From NCBI RefSeq assembly GCF_001277295.1, contig NZ_CP011456.1, positions 1,550,001 to 1,614,000 of the forward strand: DNA of 64,000 nucleotides. The letters are read 5' to 3'. A program made the position numbers and the translations under genes. Shown one piece after another: positions 16,433 through 25,222 of this stretch. A model generated the notes under the pieces. The model had not been told where the DNA came from. It worked only from the letters and a program-made list of their open reading frames with translations, and ran no database searches. The DNA comes from Anabaena sp. WA102. Its GTDB lineage: Bacteria > Cyanobacteriota > Cyanobacteriia > Cyanobacteriales > Nostocaceae. The first letter of the stretch is position 1; every line of letters starts with the position of its first letter.

Positions 16433-17218
16433 CTAGGATTCATTGGAGCGGTCTTCAAACTGTTGACGACGACGTTGTTGTTGTCGGCGACGAGGTTCAC
16501 GGTCCCGATCTCCCCGGTCGCGGTCACGGTCACGTTCTCTGGCGGGTTGGGCGGGAGCTTGTTCCTGACCAGGAATAATTTCTCCTTTAAATACCCAAAC
16601 TTTAATGCCGAGAATCCCGTAAATTGTCTTAGCTGTGCAGCCAGAATAGTCAATGTCAGCGCGTAAGGTGTGGAGAGGAACTCGACCTTCACGAGTCCAC
16701 TCAGAGCGGGCGATTTCTGCACCGTTGAGCCGACCACCGACTTGAACTTTGATTCCTTGTACACCTGCTCTTTGAGCGCGTTGAATTGCTTGACGCACAA
16801 CTCGGCGGAAGGAAACCCGACGTTCTAATTGTTGAGCAATGTATTCGGCAATCAGGTAAGCATCAGCATCAACTCGTTGGACTTCAACAACGTTAATGCG
16901 AATTTGGCGATTACCACCCAAAGCTCCTTGTAGTCCAAGACGCAATGATTCAATACCTTGACCACCCCGACCTACAACCACACCTGGTCTAGCTGTACGA
17001 ACTTCTAGGTCAATTTGATCCGCTTTGCGCTCGATTCTCACTTCGGAAATACCGGCGTTATTTTGAGCGTATCTACCTAGTTTTTGTTCAATGTATTGAC
17101 GGAGTTTGTAGTCTTCCTGTAGAAGTTCTGGATAACGGTCAGGTTCTGCAAACCAACGGGATTGGTGTTCTTGAGTTATACCCAGTCGAAAGCCGACTGG
17201 ATGAATTTTCTGTCCCAC
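16433..17218 (-). CDS. rpsC: 30S ribosomal protein uS3 with charged C-terminal tail
   Basis: 261 residues. MGQKIHPVGFRLGITQEHQS, the KH-domain GRGGQGIESLRLGLQGAL and the GRVPLHTLRADIDYSGCTAK motif identify uS3. Residues ~220-261 form an Arg/Asp/Gln-rich, low-complexity tail (RERDRDRDRGDRDREPRRRQ onward), longer than the E. coli protein (233 aa) and of the kind seen in several cyanobacteria. Confidence 0.96.
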   Translation of the reverse strand: MGQKIHPVGFRLGITQEHQSRWFAEPDRYPELLQEDYKLRQYIEQKLGRYAQNNAGISEVRIERKADQIDLEVRTARPGVVVGRGGQGIESLRLGLQGALGGNRQIRINVVEVQRVDADAYLIAEYIAQQLERRVSFRRVVRQAIQRAQRAGVQGIKVQVGGRLNGAEIARSEWTREGRVPLHTLRADIDYSGCTAKTIYGILGIKVWVFKGEIIPGQEQAPAQPARERDRDRDRGDRDREPRRRQQQRRRQQFEDRSNES

Positions 17219-17275
17219 AAAAGCTTCCTCTAAAATTTCTTACTGTACGCAATTTTTTTGTGCCTGTATGGCTGT

Positions 17276-17635
17276 TTACTCAGCAGTAGCGCCAGCGGAA
17301 ACAGCAACAGTGATATGACACGTTGGTTTGCGAATTTGGTAAGCTCGACCTTGCGCTCTGGGTTGAAACCGTTTTAGCACAGGTCCTTGGTCAGCATAGG
17401 CTTGACTAATCACCAAACTGGCTCTGTCCAAACCAGCATTATGCTCTGCGTTAGCTGCGGCACTTCTGAGAACCTTTAAGATAGGGTCACAAGCACCATA
17501 GGGCATAAATTCGAGAATAATTAGTGCTTCTCTGTATGAACGCCCGCGAATTTGGTCAAGTACACGGCGCACTTTATAGGGAGAAATGCGTATATAACGG
17601 GCGATCGCCTTAACTTCAGTAGTGTCAGTTGCCAT
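17276..17635 (-). CDS. rplV: 50S ribosomal protein uL22
   Basis: 119 residues from the second ATG (MATDTTEVKAIARYIRISP); an ATG two codons upstream is also possible. ISPYKVRRVLDQIRGRSYRE and the C-terminal QPRAQGRAYQIRKPTCHITV identify uL22, whose loop lines the exit tunnel. Confidence 0.96.
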   Translation of the reverse strand: MATDTTEVKAIARYIRISPYKVRRVLDQIRGRSYREALIILEFMPYGACDPILKVLRSAAANAEHNAGLDRASLVISQAYADQGPVLKRFQPRAQGRAYQIRKPTCHITVAVSAGATAE

Positions 17636-17726
17636 TTTCATAACTTACTCTATGTTTGTCAGTTGTCTATTGTCAGCGGTTGTCAGTTGCAAGAGGACTA
17701 AATGACCACTGACTACTGACTAATGA

Positions 17727-18005
17727 CTATCTCCCTGATTTTTTGTCACTTTTGCCATGACCTCTGTAGGTACGGGTAGGAGCAAATTCTCCTAACTTAT
17801 GTCCTACCATTTGTTCATTGACAAATACAGGAACGTGCTGCCGTCCATTATGAACAGCGATAGTATGACCTACCATCAAGGGCAAAATGGTCGAAGCTCT
17901 CGACCAAGTTTTAACCACTTGTTTTTCATCTTTTGCGTTTAACTTCTCAATTTTCTTGAGCAGATGGTCAGCAACAAAAGGACCTTTTTTTAAAGAACGA
18001 CCCAT
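17727..18005 (-). CDS. rpsS: 30S ribosomal protein uS19
   Basis: 92 residues. MGRSLKKGPFVADHLLKKIE at the start and KLGEFAPTRTYRGHGKSDKK near the end are standard uS19. A 142-bp gap to rplB is filled by TTTTGGATT-type repeats. Confidence 0.97.
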   Translation of the reverse strand: MGRSLKKGPFVADHLLKKIEKLNAKDEKQVVKTWSRASTILPLMVGHTIAVHNGRQHVPVFVNEQMVGHKLGEFAPTRTYRGHGKSDKKSGR

Positions 18006-18147
18006 AGTTCAATTTTGGATTTTGGATTTACCTATTTTGGATTTCGGATTTTGGATTTTGGATAAATTATCTATGGATTAATTAGTTGAACATTTAATGC
18101 CCATTAATAGCCTCCCATCTAAAATCCAAAATTTAAAATCTAAAATT

Positions 18148-19011
18148 CTAAGACTGACGGCCACCACGACCACGTTTAGATGATTTGCGGCGACGACGGA
18201 TAATCAACTTAGTGCTGGCTTTTTTGCGCTTACGTGTCTTCGCCCCTAACGTAGGTTTACCCCAAGGTGTTACAGGACCGGATCTACCGATAGGCGCTCT
18301 ACCTTCACCACCACCATGTGGGTGATCCACTGGGTTCATGGCACTACCTCTAACCTTGGGACGACGGCCTTTCCAGCGATTTCGTCCAGCTTTACCAGCA
18401 CTGAGGTTTCTTGCGTCTGTATTACCGACTTGTCCAATGGTGGCGTAGCAATCACGCCGAATCAACCGGACTTCACCTGAAGGTAACTTCAATGTCACAT
18501 AGTTGCCTTCTTTGGCAACAACTTGTGCTACTGCACCGGCAGCACGGACAATTTGACCACCTTTACCTGGGGTCATTTCGACGTTGTGAACACCAGTACC
18601 CAAGGGAATATTCGATAAAGGTAAGGCATTACCATCTTCGATTGGTGACTCAGGTCCAGCAATGATCTTTGTCCCTACAGTCATGCCATTTGGTTGCAAG
18701 ATGTAACGTTTTTCGCCATCTTCATACAACAACAAAGCGATCCGCGCATTCCGGTTAGGATCGTATTCAATGGCTGTAACTGTAGCCGGGATATTCCGCT
18801 TATCTCGCTTAAAGTCAATAATGCGGTAAAGTTGTTTGTGTCCGCCACCCCGACGACGGCTGGTTATCCGCCCTTGATTGTTCCGACCTTTGGGACGATG
18901 AACTGATTCAGTTAATGATTTTTCTGGCTCAGTTTTCGTAATTTCGGCAAAGTCAGAGATGATTACTTGGCGAGTACTGGGGGTATAAGGGCGATAAGAA
19001 CGAGTACCCAT
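18148..19011 (-). CDS. rplB: 50S ribosomal protein uL2
   Basis: 287 residues. GRNNQGRITSRRRGGGHKQL and the catalytic-centre-proximal GSAMNPVDHPHGGGEGRAPI are diagnostic, followed by the basic tail. uL2 is essential for subunit joining and peptidyl transfer. Confidence 0.97.
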   Translation of the reverse strand: MGTRSYRPYTPSTRQVIISDFAEITKTEPEKSLTESVHRPKGRNNQGRITSRRRGGGHKQLYRIIDFKRDKRNIPATVTAIEYDPNRNARIALLLYEDGEKRYILQPNGMTVGTKIIAGPESPIEDGNALPLSNIPLGTGVHNVEMTPGKGGQIVRAAGAVAQVVAKEGNYVTLKLPSGEVRLIRRDCYATIGQVGNTDARNLSAGKAGRNRWKGRRPKVRGSAMNPVDHPHGGGEGRAPIGRSGPVTPWGKPTLGAKTRKRKKASTKLIIRRRRKSSKRGRGGRQS

Positions 19012-19147
19012 AGTTCAGTTTTGGAGTTTTGATTTTTGATTTTGGAGTCAGAATTTTTTGATTTCAATTTCCGATTTTTAATTGTTGTTTGGCATTTTCT
19101 TGATTTATTAGCCCAATCTAAAATCTAAAATTTAAAATCTAAAATTT

Positions 19148-19465
19148 TTAGACTTCTGGGAAGAGAACTTTTCTGATTTTTTCTTCGTCCCCAGGAGCAA
19201 CAGTGACAATAGCTCGCTTGTATTGGGGTTTGTATCCAATAAATCTACCTACCCGTTTTTGTTTGCGGGGTGGGTTAGCGGTATTGATTTTGACGACCTT
19301 AACTGCAAATAGGTCTTCAATTGCGGCTCTAATTTGTGGTTTGGTGGCTTTAGGAATTACTTCAAATGTGTATTTGTTTTGTTCCATGAGCATGGTCGCT
19401 TTTTCGGTGAGAATGGGGCGACGCACTAAATCCGGTAGATCACGGGTGGCAACTACTTTAGGCAC
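19148..19465 (-). CDS. rplW: 50S ribosomal protein uL23
   Basis: 105 residues. DLPDLVRRPILTEKATMLME, YTFEVIPKATKPQIRAAIED and KRVGRFIGYKPQYKRAIVTV match uL23, the docking site for trigger factor and SRP. It overlaps the end of rplD by 8 bp. Confidence 0.97.
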   Translation of the reverse strand: MPKVVATRDLPDLVRRPILTEKATMLMEQNKYTFEVIPKATKPQIRAAIEDLFAVKVVKINTANPPRKQKRVGRFIGYKPQYKRAIVTVAPGDEEKIRKVLFPEV

Positions 19466-20090
19466 TGTAGACCTCCTGGATCTTCTCTAGGGTTGATGAT
19501 GTGACGATAATTTTGTCAGCATGGAGCAAATCGTAAACGTTTAACTGGTCGGCAGGAATCAGTTTTAAGTTTTCGATATTGCGAGCTGATAAAAGCACGT
19601 TTTCTGCAATTTCAGACAAAATCAATAGTGCTTTTTGTTCTGGTGCAGCACCCCATCTAGCTAATGCTGCTACGAGATCCTTGGTTTTAGGACGCTGTAA
19701 TTCGTTGCTAAATTCTTCAACAACAATTAAATCTTCAGCACGACTAATAAAGGCTGTCCGCAATGCCAATCGGCGTTCTTTGCGGTTCATTTTTAGGTCG
19801 AAGTCTCTGGGTTTTGGTCCAAAGATCACACCGCCTCCACGCCACAATGGTGAACGGATAGAACCAGCACGGGCGCGACCTGTGCCTTTTTGCCGCCAAG
19901 GTTTACGACCACCACCACGAACTTCTGCACGAGTCTTGGTGCTGGCAGTTCCCTGGCGAGAATTGGTCATTTGTCTGACTAGGGCGCGGTGTACGATATG
20001 CGCCGCTGTTGTTTCTTTGGCAACTCGTAAGTCGAAGTTTGTCTCTCCAACTTGCTCTCCTTGCCAATTTTTAATTACACTCTCTACCAT
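19458..20090 (-). CDS. rplD: 50S ribosomal protein uL4
   Basis: 210 residues starting at ATG 20090 (MVESVIKNWQGEQVG). The frame is open upstream, but those 28 residues are translated heptamer repeats. The tunnel-loop region KTRAEVRGGGRKPWRQKGTG and the RSPLWRGGGVIFGP block are classic uL4. In enteric bacteria uL4 autoregulates the S10 operon; no evidence for that is visible here. Confidence 0.96.
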   Translation of the reverse strand: MVESVIKNWQGEQVGETNFDLRVAKETTAAHIVHRALVRQMTNSRQGTASTKTRAEVRGGGRKPWRQKGTGRARAGSIRSPLWRGGGVIFGPKPRDFDLKMNRKERRLALRTAFISRAEDLIVVEEFSNELQRPKTKDLVAALARWGAAPEQKALLILSEIAENVLLSARNIENLKLIPADQLNVYDLLHADKIIVTSSTLEKIQEVYSA

Positions 20091-20099
20091 CTTTGTGTC

Positions 20100-20145
20100 C
20101 TTTGTCAGTTGTCTTTTGTCAGTTGCCAGTTGTCGGTTGTCTTTT
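20100..20145. repeat. TTGTCAG-type heptamers
   Basis: TTTGTCAGTTGTC and variant copies fill the rplC-rplD gap and extend the rplD frame artificially upstream. Confidence 0.8.
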
Positions 20146-20185
20146 TTTGTCACTAACCAATGACTACTAAGCAATGACTAAATGA

Positions 20186-20824
20186 CTATTTTTTACCAAC
20201 TATAGTTGCAGGAACGACGCTGACTAAGGCTCCTGGTTTGCCAGGAATAGCTCCTTTAATCAGGATTAAGTTGCGTTCTGCATCTACTCGTACTACTGTC
20301 AATTTGCGAATTGTGACACGAGTACCGCCTAAACGTCCTGCCATCCTTTTACCGGGATAAACACGACCTGGGGTTGTACCAGCACCGATAGAACCTGGCG
20401 CTCTATGGTTTTTGGAACCGTGTGACATGGGACCGCGACCAAAGTTGTTCCGCTTTTGGTTGCCGGCAAAACCGCGACCAATACTCGTACCAACTACATC
20501 TACAATTTCGCCTGCACTAAAAATATCTGCTTTAATTTCTTGACCTAAAGCATAATCACCAGCGCTATCGGTGCGATATTCATTCAGATGACGGACTGCT
20601 GGAGCGGATGATTTAGCCAAATGTCCCAACAGTGGTTTGTTCAGTGCCTTGGGTTTGACTTCGCCATAACCAACTTGAATGGCAGAGTAACCGTCGGTCT
20701 GTTTCGTTTTAACTTGCGTAACGGTGCATGGACCGGCTTTGACGACGGTAACAGGAATAGAGACTCCTGCTTCATCAAAGATTTGGGTCATGCCCAGTTT
20801 GGTGCCGAGAATACCTACAGACAC
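20186..20824 (-). CDS. rplC: 50S ribosomal protein uL3
   Basis: 212 residues from GTG 20824 (VSVGILGTKLGMTQIFDEAG), which has AGGAG ten bases upstream. A further 48 in-frame codons upstream would give an N-terminus unlike other uL3 proteins. The FGRGPMSHGSKNHRAPGSIG segment, carrying the methylated-glutamine region near the peptidyl transferase centre, is intact. First gene of the cluster; rpsJ (uS10) is not here, as expected in cyanobacteria where it sits with tuf. Confidence 0.95.
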   Translation of the reverse strand: MSVGILGTKLGMTQIFDEAGVSIPVTVVKAGPCTVTQVKTKQTDGYSAIQVGYGEVKPKALNKPLLGHLAKSSAPAVRHLNEYRTDSAGDYALGQEIKADIFSAGEIVDVVGTSIGRGFAGNQKRNNFGRGPMSHGSKNHRAPGSIGAGTTPGRVYPGKRMAGRLGGTRVTIRKLTVVRVDAERNLILIKGAIPGKPGALVSVVPATIVGKK

Positions 20825-21695
20825 AGTTACTGGTTCTCCTTTCGTTTTATTTTTTTGGGCTAAACCTGGAAGTCGAATGGGGACAGGTTTTGCTACTGTC
20901 GCTTGAGTGTAAACTTTACCTCTAAAATTTGGACTGGCGTTAGACAGTGCAAATTCCTGGCGACGCAACAGTTTTTGTCCCTTTTGCTTTAGTGAATTTG
21001 TTTATTTTCACTTACTCAATCACAATAACAGGAATAACTGCCTACTCTATTGAGAAGGGATTACTTCTGGAATTCAATGCGAGGCTTGATGGCTTTGCGC
21101 TGTGTGCAGCAATGCTTTCGTCCAAGCAGTTGCTTTGGCACTCTACCGTTGTAGCAGGACTTAAGTGGTTATTGACCCTCAGTATCCTTTTCCTTAGTCT
21201 TAACATCATGCCATGAAACCAACATTATTGCTAAGGAACTACTTATTTTCATGCCCTAAACTATTGTCTAAGGTTTTGCCTAATTTTTTTAGGATTTACG
21301 GGAGTGATTTGGTGTGGGAGCTTAAATATGACTTTGGCTCTTTATTTGACCTGAAAGCTTTTTTAGTTTAGCAGTCTCTTATGAAGTGAGCCAGTTTTAT
21401 TCTTTTGGGGAAACTAACTAGAAACTCAGATGCTAGGACTAACTAGGAAGTCTAAATAAGAAAGATGGCTATCTAATTATACTATTCGGTCACAATCTAA
21501 TAATATAAACTATTCGTTAATTTTTGTCTAGTATTTTTTTGCTTTGTTATGGGATGCTGAGGTGTGGGTAAGGAAAATCACCCATGTTCCGGCTGTGAAT
21601 TTTCAAAATTGTTGAAAATATGCAGGTTCATTTAACTTAATCTACCACTAGAGAGTGAATAATAGAGATATCTAAGTGGGATAGGAAGAAAATAT
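20825..21695. promoter_or_regulatory. Divergent intergenic region upstream of the ribosomal cluster and ndhN
   Basis: 870 bp without a convincing gene between divergently transcribed rplC and ndhN. The cluster's main promoter and leader must lie here, and so must the ndhN promoter. It is A/T-rich, with no tandem heptamers. I cannot place -10/-35 boxes with confidence. Confidence 0.4.
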
Positions 21696-22172
21696 ATGGC
21701 ACTAATTACCACTGGCAACGGTTTCATCCGCAATTTGGAGAAATTTGGGGCGTTGGGTGTTTATGTTCCTCTGGAGGGGGGCTATGAAGGTCGGTATCTG
21801 CGCCGATTACGGGCGGCTGGCTATGTTGGCCTCCATATTACTGCAAGAGGACTGGGTGATGTGGCTGCATATCTGACGCAAGTTCATGGTGTCAGACCAC
21901 CACATTTAGGCAAAAGAAGCAATAGTAGTGGTGCGGCTGTGGGTGATGTATATTATTTACCACCAATGATCAGTTCCCATTTGGCACAATTACCTCCTAA
22001 GTCTAAGGGGTTGGTGTTGTGGATTATTGAGGGATATATTCTTTCTGATCAGGAAGTTGAGTATTTGATGGATTTGCCTAAGTTAGAACCAAGGGTTAAA
22101 GTGGTAATTGAGAGAGGTGGCGATCGCACTTTCCGCTGGACTCCTTTGGAAAAGACACTGTTAGCTAGTTAA
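21696..22172 (+). CDS. ndhN: NAD(P)H-quinone oxidoreductase subunit N
   Basis: 158 residues, full length for NdhN, a cyanobacterium/chloroplast-specific subunit of the thylakoid NDH-1 complex used in respiration and cyclic electron flow. MALITTGNGFIRNLEKFGAL, YEGRYLRRLRAAGYVGLHIT and VHGVRPPHLGKRS are characteristic. It is monocistronic, with a GC-rich hairpin 12 bp after the stop. Confidence 0.95.
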   Translation: MALITTGNGFIRNLEKFGALGVYVPLEGGYEGRYLRRLRAAGYVGLHITARGLGDVAAYLTQVHGVRPPHLGKRSNSSGAAVGDVYYLPPMISSHLAQLPPKSKGLVLWIIEGYILSDQEVEYLMDLPKLEPRVKVVIERGGDRTFRWTPLEKTLLAS

Positions 22173-22183
22173 GCAAATTGTCA

Positions 22184-22203
22184 GGGTGGGGAAAACCCCG
22201 CCC
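22184..22203 (+). terminator. GC hairpin after ndhN
   Basis: GGGTGGGG-AAAA-CCCCGCCC can form a 7-8-bp stem just after the ndhN stop. No long T-run follows, so it may instead belong to the dispersed GGGGCGGG repeat family also seen at 55941-55957. Confidence 0.4.
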
Positions 22204-22220
22204 CTACTATGCAATTATTT

Positions 22221-22880
22221 CTAATTCTGTATTTCCTGTTGTACCCAAGTACGGAAAGATTTACTAGCTTGCACTTCATCTATTTGGCAATCTTGCAAAA
22301 ATTGATAAAGTTTTTCTTTAGTGATTATAGAAAATGTGGGACTTTTTTCTCCTTCAACATATTGATGATTTTGAAGTTGATAAAATAGCACTATTTCACC
22401 GTTATAACGCCAAAATTCTGGTACTCCCATGCTGGCATAAAACTGGAGTTTATTGATGTCAGTATGAGTAATATCTACTTCTACAATCAAGTCTGGTGGT
22501 GGATCTTCGTTTAAATCAACTTTTTTTCCAACTACTTGAGGTTGATTTTGAATGTAATAACAGTTGTCAGGTTCAGCACTTCTTTGTAAATCATCACGAT
22601 TTAAGGTGGTTGAACCCATTGTTTTAATTTTTAATCCACTTTCTTCTACCAAAATGCGGATGAATAGTTCAATTAATCTGGTAGCACTTTCATGTTCTTC
22701 TAATGGCATGGTAATTTCTAATGTCCCTTGATCATAGATAAGTCGAGAAGAACGACTTTGCCCTAATGCTGCTAAAATTTGCTGATAATTTTGCCAACTG
22801 ATATTGTGGAAAACTACTCGCTGTTCTGCGGGGGTAGTTTCTGGAGTAATATTGTTTGGTTTAGTGATTGTACTAACCAT
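22221..22880 (-). CDS. Uma2 family (DUF820) putative endonuclease
   Basis: 219 residues. The core DPPPDLIVEVDITHTDINKL followed by FYASMGVPEFWRYNGEIVLF is the Uma2/DUF820 pattern, a PD-(D/E)XK-like fold greatly expanded in cyanobacteria. N-terminal VFHNISWQNYQQILAALG is also usual. Biological role unknown for the family. It is one of three Uma2 genes in the window (also 32120 and 33753). Confidence 0.85.
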   Translation of the reverse strand: MVSTITKPNNITPETTPAEQRVVFHNISWQNYQQILAALGQSRSSRLIYDQGTLEITMPLEEHESATRLIELFIRILVEESGLKIKTMGSTTLNRDDLQRSAEPDNCYYIQNQPQVVGKKVDLNEDPPPDLIVEVDITHTDINKLQFYASMGVPEFWRYNGEIVLFYQLQNHQYVEGEKSPTFSIITKEKLYQFLQDCQIDEVQASKSFRTWVQQEIQN

Positions 22881-22940
22881 AGTTGCCTTTAAATTTAGCT
22901 TAATAGTTATTATAACATATTACGCAAAAGCGAGAACCGA

Positions 22941-24023
22941 GTGAATTTAAATTTGTCTACTCCCTTACAATTAATTGGGCGTTCTGTAGAGTTTCAGCGG
23001 ATTATTGAAATACTCGCAAAAGATGGTGATTTGTTAATTACTGGAGTTCCTGGTAGTGGGAGACGCACTTTAGTGAGAGGTGCAGCACAGGAGGTGAATA
23101 CAGTTATCTTGGAAATAGACTGCATTCGCGCTACGGAAGCGGAGAGATTTGTACAACTATTAGCAGAAGCGATTAGTCAAAACTGGGAAGCGGGAAAAAT
23201 TCAAAATTGGTTGAATGAAAATACATCTGAATTTTTTACTTTTAATTCGGAAACTCAACTAAAACTAATTCGTTCTTTGGAACAAGAACAACTATGGGAA
23301 GCATTCGCCAATTTGTTAGACTTATTGGAAATAATGGCGGTTGATTTAAATCAAAGAATATTACTGATTTTACAAAGTTTTCCCCATATTCGTTCTTGGG
23401 ATCGTCATGGTTTATGGGAAACTACATTTAGGAAAGAAGTTAAGGCTTATCCTCATGTTAGTTATGTATTAATAGCCACGATTGCAGAATCTAGTCAACA
23501 TCCAGATGATACTAATTATCCGCTAGAAACTATTCAATTAGCACCTTTAGCTAAGGACGTTGTAGCCTTGTGGGCGAGAGAAATATTACATACGCAAGGT
23601 TTCACTTTTGATTGTCATAGTCAAGCTTTACAGCTATTTTTAGAGGCAGTACAGGGACATATTGGCGATGGGATGGCGATTATTCGGCGGTTATCTGCGT
23701 CGCACTGTGCAGATGGATTAATTCGGGAGGAAGATGTGCAAAAGGCTATAGCCGGATTATTGAAAGATTTATCTATGACTTATGAATCTTTGCTGATGTT
23801 GTTACCGGCAAATCAGGTACATTTATTAGAGTCTTTGGCTATTGATCCTACTGATAAACCTCAGAGTAAGGAGTATATTCAAAAGCATGGACTTTCACGG
23901 GGTGGGAGTCTGCAAGGTGCGTTAACTGGGTTGCAGCATAAGGGTTTGATTTATGATGCTGAACATGGTTATCGGTTAGCTATGCCTTTGTTGGCTTTGT
24001 GGTTGCGGGAACGGTTAGGTTAA
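22941..24023 (+). CDS. AAA-family protein with degenerate Walker motifs
   Basis: 360 residues from GTG 22941. It has the layout of an ORC/STAND-type ATPase: LIGRSVEFQRIIEIL then a P-loop region GVPGSGRRTLV at ~35-45, and a C-terminal winged-helix-like part (~300-360: ALTGLQHKGLIYDAEHGYRL). In the P-loop, the invariant lysine and following Ser/Thr are both arginine. The Walker B position (RILLILQSF) lacks an acidic residue. It may therefore bind nucleotide weakly or not at all. No known partner; neighbours are unrelated. Confidence 0.7.
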   Translation: MNLNLSTPLQLIGRSVEFQRIIEILAKDGDLLITGVPGSGRRTLVRGAAQEVNTVILEIDCIRATEAERFVQLLAEAISQNWEAGKIQNWLNENTSEFFTFNSETQLKLIRSLEQEQLWEAFANLLDLLEIMAVDLNQRILLILQSFPHIRSWDRHGLWETTFRKEVKAYPHVSYVLIATIAESSQHPDDTNYPLETIQLAPLAKDVVALWAREILHTQGFTFDCHSQALQLFLEAVQGHIGDGMAIIRRLSASHCADGLIREEDVQKAIAGLLKDLSMTYESLLMLLPANQVHLLESLAIDPTDKPQSKEYIQKHGLSRGGSLQGALTGLQHKGLIYDAEHGYRLAMPLLALWLRERLG

Positions 24024-24066
24024 TTTTGTTTCTCACGCAAAGGCGCAAAGACGCAAAGGAAGAAGG

Positions 24067-24501
24067 TTATGATTCTGGTAAAAATTCAGGTTCTAATATT
24101 TGTGTGATTTCATAATGACAATTTTCTGGAAAGGTTTCATAGGGGAGGTTTGTTTCTTTGACTGCTAAGTTAATTCCATCTTGATAACTTAATAAAAAGG
24201 CTTCTTCTAAATAGGATTTTAAGCTGGGACTATCTGCTAATATTCGGTTGATCTGAGTCCGTTGTTCTCGAATTGTTGCTAACCAAATATTACTACGTTT
24301 TTCTGGTTGATATTGCCATTTTAATAAATGTCCTAATAACAAGGCTAACCGATTAGTTAATTCTCTTCTTTCTTGTCTTCCCAATGTTTCTATTTCTTCA
24401 ATTAAGTTGAGTTTATCTAGTGTTTCCCATTTTTCTTCTCTGAGTAGTTGTGCTTGTGTTTTTGTCCATCCATAAAAATCAGAATTGTACAGTGTATTCA
24501 T
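24067..24501 (-). CDS. DUF29 family protein
   Basis: 144 residues with the DUF29 pattern: DFYGWTKTQAQLLREEKWET, LDKLNLIEEIETLGRQERRE, LLGHLLKWQYQPEKR. All-helical and very common in cyanobacteria; function unknown. Its 5' end is 36 bp from the 48-bp tandem repeat array. Confidence 0.85.
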   Translation of the reverse strand: MNTLYNSDFYGWTKTQAQLLREEKWETLDKLNLIEEIETLGRQERRELTNRLALLLGHLLKWQYQPEKRSNIWLATIREQRTQINRILADSPSLKSYLEEAFLLSYQDGINLAVKETNLPYETFPENCHYEITQILEPEFLPES

Positions 24502-24527
24502 GGTTTTTACCTGTAAACTACTATATA

Positions 24528-24830
24528 TTATTTATTTGTCTGAATCAGGATTTTCAGGATTTTAGGATTTTCAGGATAGGAATTTGTCTGAATCAGGATT
24601 TCCAGGATTTTAGGATTTTCAGGATAGGAATTTGTCTGAATCAGGATTTCCAGGATTTTAGGATTTTCAGGATGGGAATTTGTCTGAATCAGGATTTCCA
24701 GGATTTTAGGATTTTCAGGATTGGCTATTTGTTGCTTTTTTATTGAATTGGCATCATTTGTATTTACGATAAAACGATAAAGCCAAATATTGGAATCAAT
24801 AAAGTATTGTGTCTTCTCACCAGCGTTCAT
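24528..24830 (-). pseudogene. VapC-like PIN toxin, C-terminus replaced by tandem repeats
   Basis: ATG 24830 overlaps the antitoxin's stop by 14 bp, the normal vapBC arrangement. The first ~35 residues (EKTQYFIDSNIWLYRFIV...) are the start of a PIN domain including the first catalytic aspartate. At ~24722 the frame enters four 48-bp repeat units; since 48 is divisible by 3 it stays open and encodes four copies of a 16-residue unit (ENPKILEILIQTNS..). The other conserved PIN acidic residues are missing, so no active RNase is expected. Confidence 0.7.
24537..24723. repeat. 48-bp tandem repeat, 4 copies
   Basis: Unit TGTCTGAATCAGGATTTCCA... with starts at 24537, 24585, 24633 and 24681, nearly identical. 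It is one arm of the palindromic family described at 25096-25222 and 34451-34548. Confidence 0.9.
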
Positions 24831-25047
24831 TTGCTTGTTCTCTAGTGAGTGGTTGAAAATCTGCAATCTTAATGGGATTTGCGGTTAATTGGTTAATAAT
24901 ACCTGTTTGCGGAAAGTGTTTCTTTTTTGGAAGTTGTAAAATTACAATTTCTACTATTTCCGCATTGTGTATTTCGTCTTGATACTCAAGGGGAATTTCG
25001 ATTTTACCGTTATTTACTCTGGCTTTAAACTGTATATTTGTAGTCAT
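24817..25047 (-). CDS. VapB-like antitoxin
   Basis: 76 residues starting MTTNIQFKARVNNGKIEIPL, the usual start of antitoxins that precede PIN toxins in cyanobacteria, and ending PLTREQANERW. It overlaps the truncated toxin reading frame downstream. Full-length antitoxin next to a broken toxin suggests toxin loss without selection to remove the antitoxin. Confidence 0.7.
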   Translation of the reverse strand: MTTNIQFKARVNNGKIEIPLEYQDEIHNAEIVEIVILQLPKKKHFPQTGIINQLTANPIKIADFQPLTREQANERW

Positions 25048-25095
25048 ACTGATATTTCTGACACAATTGTTGATATCTTACTTTTATTCTACAAC

Positions 25096-25222
25096 TGTAT
25101 TTGATTATTGTCAGAATCAGGATTTGCAAGATTAGAGGATGAACAGGATTTTGTTATTTTCACATCTTGCGTATTCTTCAATCCTGTAAATCCTTAAATC
25201 CTGGATATCCTGATTCAGACAA
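25096..25222. repeat. Palindromic repeat, basic (unamplified) form
   Basis: A plus-oriented arm (TCAGAATCAGGATTTGCAAG..., from ~25110) is followed by its inverted counterpart (AATCCTGTAAATCCTTAAAT...GATTCAGAC, to 25222). The two arms could form a long imperfect hairpin. The right arm lies inside the remnant kinase frame. Confidence 0.7.

Noticed and set aside
20091..20174. 28-residue N-terminal extension of rplD
   Set aside because: It translates the TTGTCAG heptamer repeats and is not in other uL4 proteins.
20825..20968. 48-residue N-terminal extension of rplC
   Set aside because: The GTG at 20824 has a good AGGAG and gives the conserved uL3 start; the extension resembles nothing in the family.
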